Assembly (NCBI GenBank): GCA_015486425.1
Contig: WFRQ01000016.1
Location: 1 to 7,750, forward strand
DNA: 7,750 nucleotides
Reading direction: 5' to 3'
From: Deltaproteobacteria bacterium
Lineage (GTDB): Bacteria > Desulfobacterota > Dissulfuribacteria > Dissulfuribacterales > QOAL01
How positions within the stretch are numbered: the stretch's first letter is position 1; each line of letters starts with the position of its first letter. This document shows positions 5,511 to 7,750 of the stretch, one piece after another. The notes below the pieces were generated by a model, which ran no database searches, was not told the DNA's origin, and saw only the letters and a program-made list of their open reading frames with translations. A program made the translations under genes and the position numbers.

Positions 5511-6131
5511 CTATTTTGCTTTCTTGGTCTTTGCAGTGCTCTTGGCAGCAGTGCCCTTGGGACCTCTTGGCCCCCTGGGACCCCGCTCGCCAGGATCACC
5601 CTTGTCGCCCTGGGGACCTGGAGGTCCTTCAGGACCTGCTGGCCCGGGTTCGCCCTGGGGACCCTGCGGCCCTGGCTCGCCCTTGTCACCCTTGGGACCC
5701 TTAGGCCCAGGCTCTCCCTGAGGACCTTGCGGACCCTGAGGACCAGGTTCGCCCTTGGGACCTGGAGGTCCGGCTGGACCTGCCGGCCCGGGTTCGCCCT
5801 GGGGACCCTGTGGTCCAGGTTCGCCCTGCGGCCCTGGTTCACCCTGTGGTCCTGGCTCACCCTGATCACCCTTGGGACCTGGAGGTCCTTCAGGCCCTGC
5901 GGGACCGACCTCTCCCTGGGGACCTGGCGGTCCCTGAGGACCGGCTGGCCCTGGAGGCCCTGCCGGGCCGGGCACACCTGGATCTCCCTTTTCTCCCCGA
6001 AGCTCACCTTTCTGGAGAGCATTTTTCAGCTCTTCCATCTCCTCTTTCACCTGTGCAACCTGCCGTTGTGCCAGGATACCGAACAGACTAAGGCCCAGGG
6101 CAAGCAACGCCAGCAAGTACAAAAAACTCAT
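5511..6131 (-). CDS. Membrane-anchored collagen-like protein (Gly-X-Y repeats)
   Basis: This 206-residue protein has four parts. Residues 1-21 are a hydrophobic segment without a lipobox or basic N-terminal residues, so it could be a membrane anchor or uncleaved signal. Residues 23-42 show a heptad pattern (V25, V28, M32, L35, L39) typical of a short coiled coil. Residues 46-195 are about 50 uninterrupted Gly-X-Y triplets, rich in GPQ, GEP, GPA, GPP and GPK, with several Lys-Gly-Asp/Glu sequences known to stabilise collagen helices lacking hydroxyproline. Residues 196-206 are a lysine-rich tail (AKSTAKTKKAK). A trimeric triple helix nucleated by the coiled coil is expected from related bacterial collagens. 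The start is secured by AAAGGAGG five bases before the ATG. It has its own extended -10 promoter and a strong terminator, so it is monocistronic. Function unknown: a stalk, adhesin or spacer is possible. Confidence 0.9.
   Translation of the reverse strand: MSFLYLLALLALGLSLFGILAQRQVAQVKEEMEELKNALQKGELRGEKGDPGVPGPAGPPGPAGPQGPPGPQGEVGPAGPEGPPGPKGDQGEPGPQGEPGPQGEPGPQGPQGEPGPAGPAGPPGPKGEPGPQGPQGPQGEPGPKGPKGDKGEPGPQGPQGEPGPAGPEGPPGPQGDKGDPGERGPRGPRGPKGTAAKSTAKTKKAK
5613..5813. repeat. 57-bp internal duplication in the collagen-like gene
   Basis: Bases 5613-5669 and 5757-5813 match at 52 of 57 positions, offset by 144 bases, exactly 16 Gly-X-Y triplets. They encode near-identical blocks (GPQGEPGPAGP[E/A]GPPGP). 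A more diverged third version encodes GPQGEVGPAGPEGPPGPKG nearer the N-terminus. The pattern shows growth of the collagen domain by in-frame duplication. Confidence 0.7.
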
Positions 6132-6226
6132 AGATCCTCCTTTCCAAGAGACAAATTTTTATTTCTCGTGAACCATTATGTCCCACCTGAATCCTGCATT
6201 CCAGATACGGGGAAAACAATATTTTA

Positions 6227-6237
6227 CCATTATAACA
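6227..6237 (-). promoter_or_regulatory. Extended -10 promoter of the collagen-like gene
   Basis: The minus strand reads TGTTATAATGG, a perfect TATAAT (6229-6234) with TGn extension, identical over 11 bases to the promoter at 51-61. No consensus -35 is present; that position is occupied by the dyad GGGAC-T-GTCCC (6253-6263). Transcription would start near 6222, giving a leader of roughly 90 bases. Confidence 0.55.
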
Positions 6238-6249
6238 GTGAATTGCTAC

Positions 6250-6270
6250 TTAGGGACTGTCCCCAAAAAA
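6250..6270. repeat. Element-end-like motif with GGGAC-T-GTCCC dyad
   Basis: TTAGGGACTGTCCCC followed by an A-run resembles the motifs at 181-200 and 7599-7618. It contains a 5-bp perfect dyad (6253-6263) placed where the -35 of the collagen-like promoter would be, so it could be an operator instead of, or as well as, a mobile-element remnant. Confidence 0.35.
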
Positions 6271-6336
6271 GCAGTAATTGACTGTTCAGGTGAATCTGCA
6301 AATTGAGTAATTCCCTTGTATTCGTCACCCTTCGGG

Positions 6337-6434
6337 ATTGCCATATTTGTCGCATCTGCGGCGTTATCAGGCCTTTGAGATACACAAGTACCACTGCATG
6401 CCTTACGCCCTGCATCTACGACAAATCTGACAAT
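6337..6434. repeat. Palindromic intergenic repeat, copy B
   Basis: Arms 6337-6352 and 6419-6434 are complementary at 14 of 16 positions (ATTTGTCG/CGACAAAT perfect). The core starts with GCATCTGC and ends with GCATCTAC, as in copy A (2096-2204), and shares 17 of 20 bases with it at the left end plus scattered matches through a GTAC-containing middle. The arm sequences differ from those of copy A. It sits in the divergent region between the collagen-like and DHH genes. Confidence 0.65.
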
Positions 6435-6497
6435 TGCAGGCTTCAGATTCCATTAAAATTCGATAATACAAAAAAATGAGTTCCTGTTCAATAAAAA

Positions 6498-6521
6498 AAT
6501 ATTTATACTGAAGTAAATATT
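6498..6521 (+). promoter_or_regulatory. Tentative promoter and AT-rich dyad of the DHH gene
   Basis: TATACT (6504-6509) matches the -10 consensus at five of six positions, but the -35 position (TTCCTG) is poor. The box is embedded in a perfect 8-bp dyad, AATATTTA (6498-6505) and TAAATATT (6514-6521), as an operator would be. The predicted leader is about 60 bases. AT-richness makes chance occurrence plausible. Confidence 0.3.
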
Positions 6522-6564
6522 CCAATCGTGATCAGATAAACTTTTTGTCTGGAAACAAACCTTT

Positions 6565-6569
6565 AGGAG
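6565..6569 (+). promoter_or_regulatory. Ribosome binding site that sets the TTG start of the DHH gene
   Basis: AGGAG is followed after eight bases by TTG at 6578. The earlier in-frame TTG at 6545 has no Shine-Dalgarno, and the DHH domain motif begins only a few residues after 6578, so 6578 is the preferred start. Confidence 0.75.
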
Positions 6570-6577
6570 ACAACTCA

Positions 6578-7540
6578 TTGCAATTATATGACGTTTTCAA
6601 TGGAGATGCAGACGGACTCTGCTCTCTTCACCAGATGCGGCTCTCAGAACCTGCTGAATCACGCCTCATTACAGGGGTAAAAAGGGATATAAAACTCCTG
6701 AGCCGCCTGAAATCCGGGAAAGATTGCCACATAACAGTCTTTGATATCTCATTTGACAAAAACCGGGATGATGTTGTGCGACTCATAGAGGATGGCGCTG
6801 AAATCGATTACTTTGACCATCACCACGCAGGTGAGGTACCAGAGCATCCCCGCCTTCATCCATACATTGACCCGGCGCCTGACAGGGGAACAAGCTTCAT
6901 AGTTGACCAGTACATCAAAGGCAGGTTCAGGGCATGGGCTGTGGCAGGCACATTTGGCGACAATTTTGATGAAACAGCCCGCAGGCTGGCAGAACCTCTC
7001 GGGGCAGATGAAAAGACCATGGCCCTTCTCCGGGAGCTTGGCATTCTGCTCAACTACAACGGCTACGGCGCCACAGTGGAAGACCTGTTCTTCGCTCCGG
7101 ATGAACTCTACCTCTCCATGAAGGAATTTGCGGAGCCGCTTGACTTCATTCACACCAGCCCTGCGTTTAAAACACTGCGCAGGGGTTACACCTCGGACAT
7201 GAATCTTGTCTCAGAAATAAAACCCGTATTTTCACATAATGGAAACCAGATCTTCATACTTCCTGACCAGCCATGGGCCAGGCGAGTCAGCGGCGTATTT
7301 GCAAACAGACTGGCCACAGAGAACCCGCAGGGCGCTCATGCAGTGCTTACCGGGCTGTCAGGTGGAGGATATGTTGTGAGCGTAAGGGCCCCTCTTTCAG
7401 ACAGAAGAGACGCCCATACCCTGTGCATGAAATTCCCCACAGGGGGCGGCAGGGCCGCTGCAGCAGGCATAAATCTGCTGCCTGAGACAGATGTTGAGAA
7501 ATTTATTGAAGAATTCCAAAAAACATATACAAAAAAATAA
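6578..7540 (+). CDS. DHH-superfamily phosphoesterase
   Basis: Starting at the TTG supported by AGGAG, the protein has 320 residues and should be a cytoplasmic, metal-dependent phosphoesterase. The N-terminal DHH domain shows motif I NGDADG (residues 8-13, D10 and D12), motif II FDIS (D56), motif III DYFDHHH (D80-H81-H82) and a motif IV-like GTFGDN (D128), the Mn2+ ligand set of this superfamily. The C-terminal DHHA1-like part ends in TGGGRAAAAGI (about 288-298); most NrnA/RecJ relatives have GGGH there, so R292 replaces the usual substrate-contacting histidine. Members cleave short RNA, single-stranded DNA or cyclic dinucleotide products; which applies here cannot be told. It is much too short for RecJ and closer in size to NrnA/NrnB-type nanoRNases. 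It is divergent from the collagen-like gene and has no clear intrinsic terminator. Confidence 0.85.
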   Translation: MQLYDVFNGDADGLCSLHQMRLSEPAESRLITGVKRDIKLLSRLKSGKDCHITVFDISFDKNRDDVVRLIEDGAEIDYFDHHHAGEVPEHPRLHPYIDPAPDRGTSFIVDQYIKGRFRAWAVAGTFGDNFDETARRLAEPLGADEKTMALLRELGILLNYNGYGATVEDLFFAPDELYLSMKEFAEPLDFIHTSPAFKTLRRGYTSDMNLVSEIKPVFSHNGNQIFILPDQPWARRVSGVFANRLATENPQGAHAVLTGLSGGGYVVSVRAPLSDRRDAHTLCMKFPTGGGRAAAAGINLLPETDVEKFIEEFQKTYTKK

Positions 7541-7598
7541 CAATCAGGTGTATGTTTTATGCCCTGGTACATCATGTCATCAAAAGGCCGTACACACT

Positions 7599-7618
7599 AA
7601 GGGGCTGTCCAAAAATAA
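7599..7618. repeat. Element-end motif (CTAAGGGGCTGTCC-A-run)
   Basis: Bases 7599-7618 match the reverse complement of 181-200 at 19 of 20 positions. The motif directly precedes the long palindrome that follows, and may be its left terminal sequence; the right end would lie beyond the window. Confidence 0.45.
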
Positions 7619-7634
7619 GTTGGATGATGGCGCG

Positions 7635-7746
7635 CTCAGATTTGGGGCAGGCTGAGTTGAACTGATTGAGCAAAACCGCAGGCGTAGCCGGGCTACGCCT
7701 CAGGATTTTGTGATTGAAGTTCAGCTCAGGATGGCCTGAAGATGAG
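7635..7746. repeat. Long imperfect palindrome at the right edge
   Basis: The centre is a perfect 9-bp stem, AGGCGTAGC (7680-7688) and GCTACGCCT (7692-7700), with loop CGG. Next come CTGAGTTGAACT (7652-7663) and AGTTCAGCTCAG (7718-7729), matching at 11 of 12, and the outer 22 bases (7635-7656 and 7725-7746) match at about 15. Pairing continues towards the window edge. With the GGGGCTGTCC motif just before it, it looks like a miniature palindromic element truncated by the window rather than a terminator, since no T-run follows the stem. Confidence 0.55.
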
Positions 7747-7750
7747 ATGC

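Larger units (their letters stand above)
6132..6577. other. Divergent intergenic region
   Basis: These 446 bases contain the collagen-like gene's leader and promoter (6132-6237), the element-end-like motif, palindromic repeat B and an AT-rich stretch (6451-6544) with the probable DHH promoter. Nothing else coding is seen; plus-strand frames entering from the collagen-like gene are shadows of its codon periodicity. Confidence 0.6.

Noticed and set aside
5414..6281. Several long open frames on both strands across the collagen-like gene (up to 260 codons)
   Set aside because: The nine-base Gly-X-Y periodicity keeps stop codons out of the other frames. Only the minus-strand 5511-6131 frame has a strong ribosome site and a coherent protein.
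6545..6577. Upstream TTG at 6545 as the DHH gene start
   Set aside because: No Shine-Dalgarno precedes it; the extra eleven residues lie before the conserved domain, while TTG at 6578 has AGGAG at eight bases.
7635..7746. Right-edge palindrome as terminator of the DHH gene
   Set aside because: It lies about 95 bases past the stop, is far larger than an intrinsic terminator and is not followed by a T-run; a repeat element explains it better.

Overview
The window looks like chromosomal DNA of an anaerobic Gram-negative bacterium. The clues are an outer-membrane-type lipoprotein, a NifU-like/GGGtGRT gene pair of the kind typical of anaerobes, and intergenic regions rich in palindromic repeats. 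A member of Desulfobacterota or Nitrospirota would fit, but this is a guess from gene content and repeat style; no marker gene is present. There are no rRNA, tRNA, CRISPR, transposase or phage genes.

Layout. Bases 1-23 (minus) are the first codons of a gene leaving the left edge, with a strong ribosome binding site and an extended -10 promoter. Bases 24-328 are non-coding and packed with small dyads. Bases 329-2025 (minus) are a two-gene operon: a NifU-like Fe-S scaffold followed by a GGGtGRT protein, with the second gene's Shine-Dalgarno overlapping the first gene's stop. Bases 2026-2522 are non-coding and hold two separate palindromic structures. Bases 2523-5222 (minus) carry a GlgX-type glycogen debranching enzyme preceded by a DUF4136-like lipoprotein. 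Bases 5511-6131 (minus) encode a small membrane-anchored collagen-like protein with about 50 uninterrupted Gly-X-Y triplets, bounded by its own promoter and a textbook intrinsic terminator. Bases 6132-6577 are a divergent intergenic region with a second copy of the palindromic repeat. Bases 6578-7537 (plus) encode a DHH-superfamily phosphoesterase that starts at TTG. Bases 7541-7750 hold another palindromic element cut by the right edge.

How the parts relate. The scaffold and GGGtGRT protein are surely co-expressed and probably act together in Fe-S or related metallocofactor chemistry of unknown purpose. GlgX works on glycogen or starch branches and has no other glycogen gene next to it. The lipoprotein and collagen-like protein are cell-envelope genes, but the strong terminator between them argues for separate transcription. 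The DHH enzyme is divergently transcribed and not obviously linked to its neighbours.

The most unusual material is non-coding: a 185-bp two-armed inverted repeat (2335-2519) whose transitions all preserve plus-strand RNA pairing, and a pair of dispersed elements (2096-2204 and 6337-6434) that share a core but have different, self-complementary arms. The collagen-like protein is the most notable coding feature.
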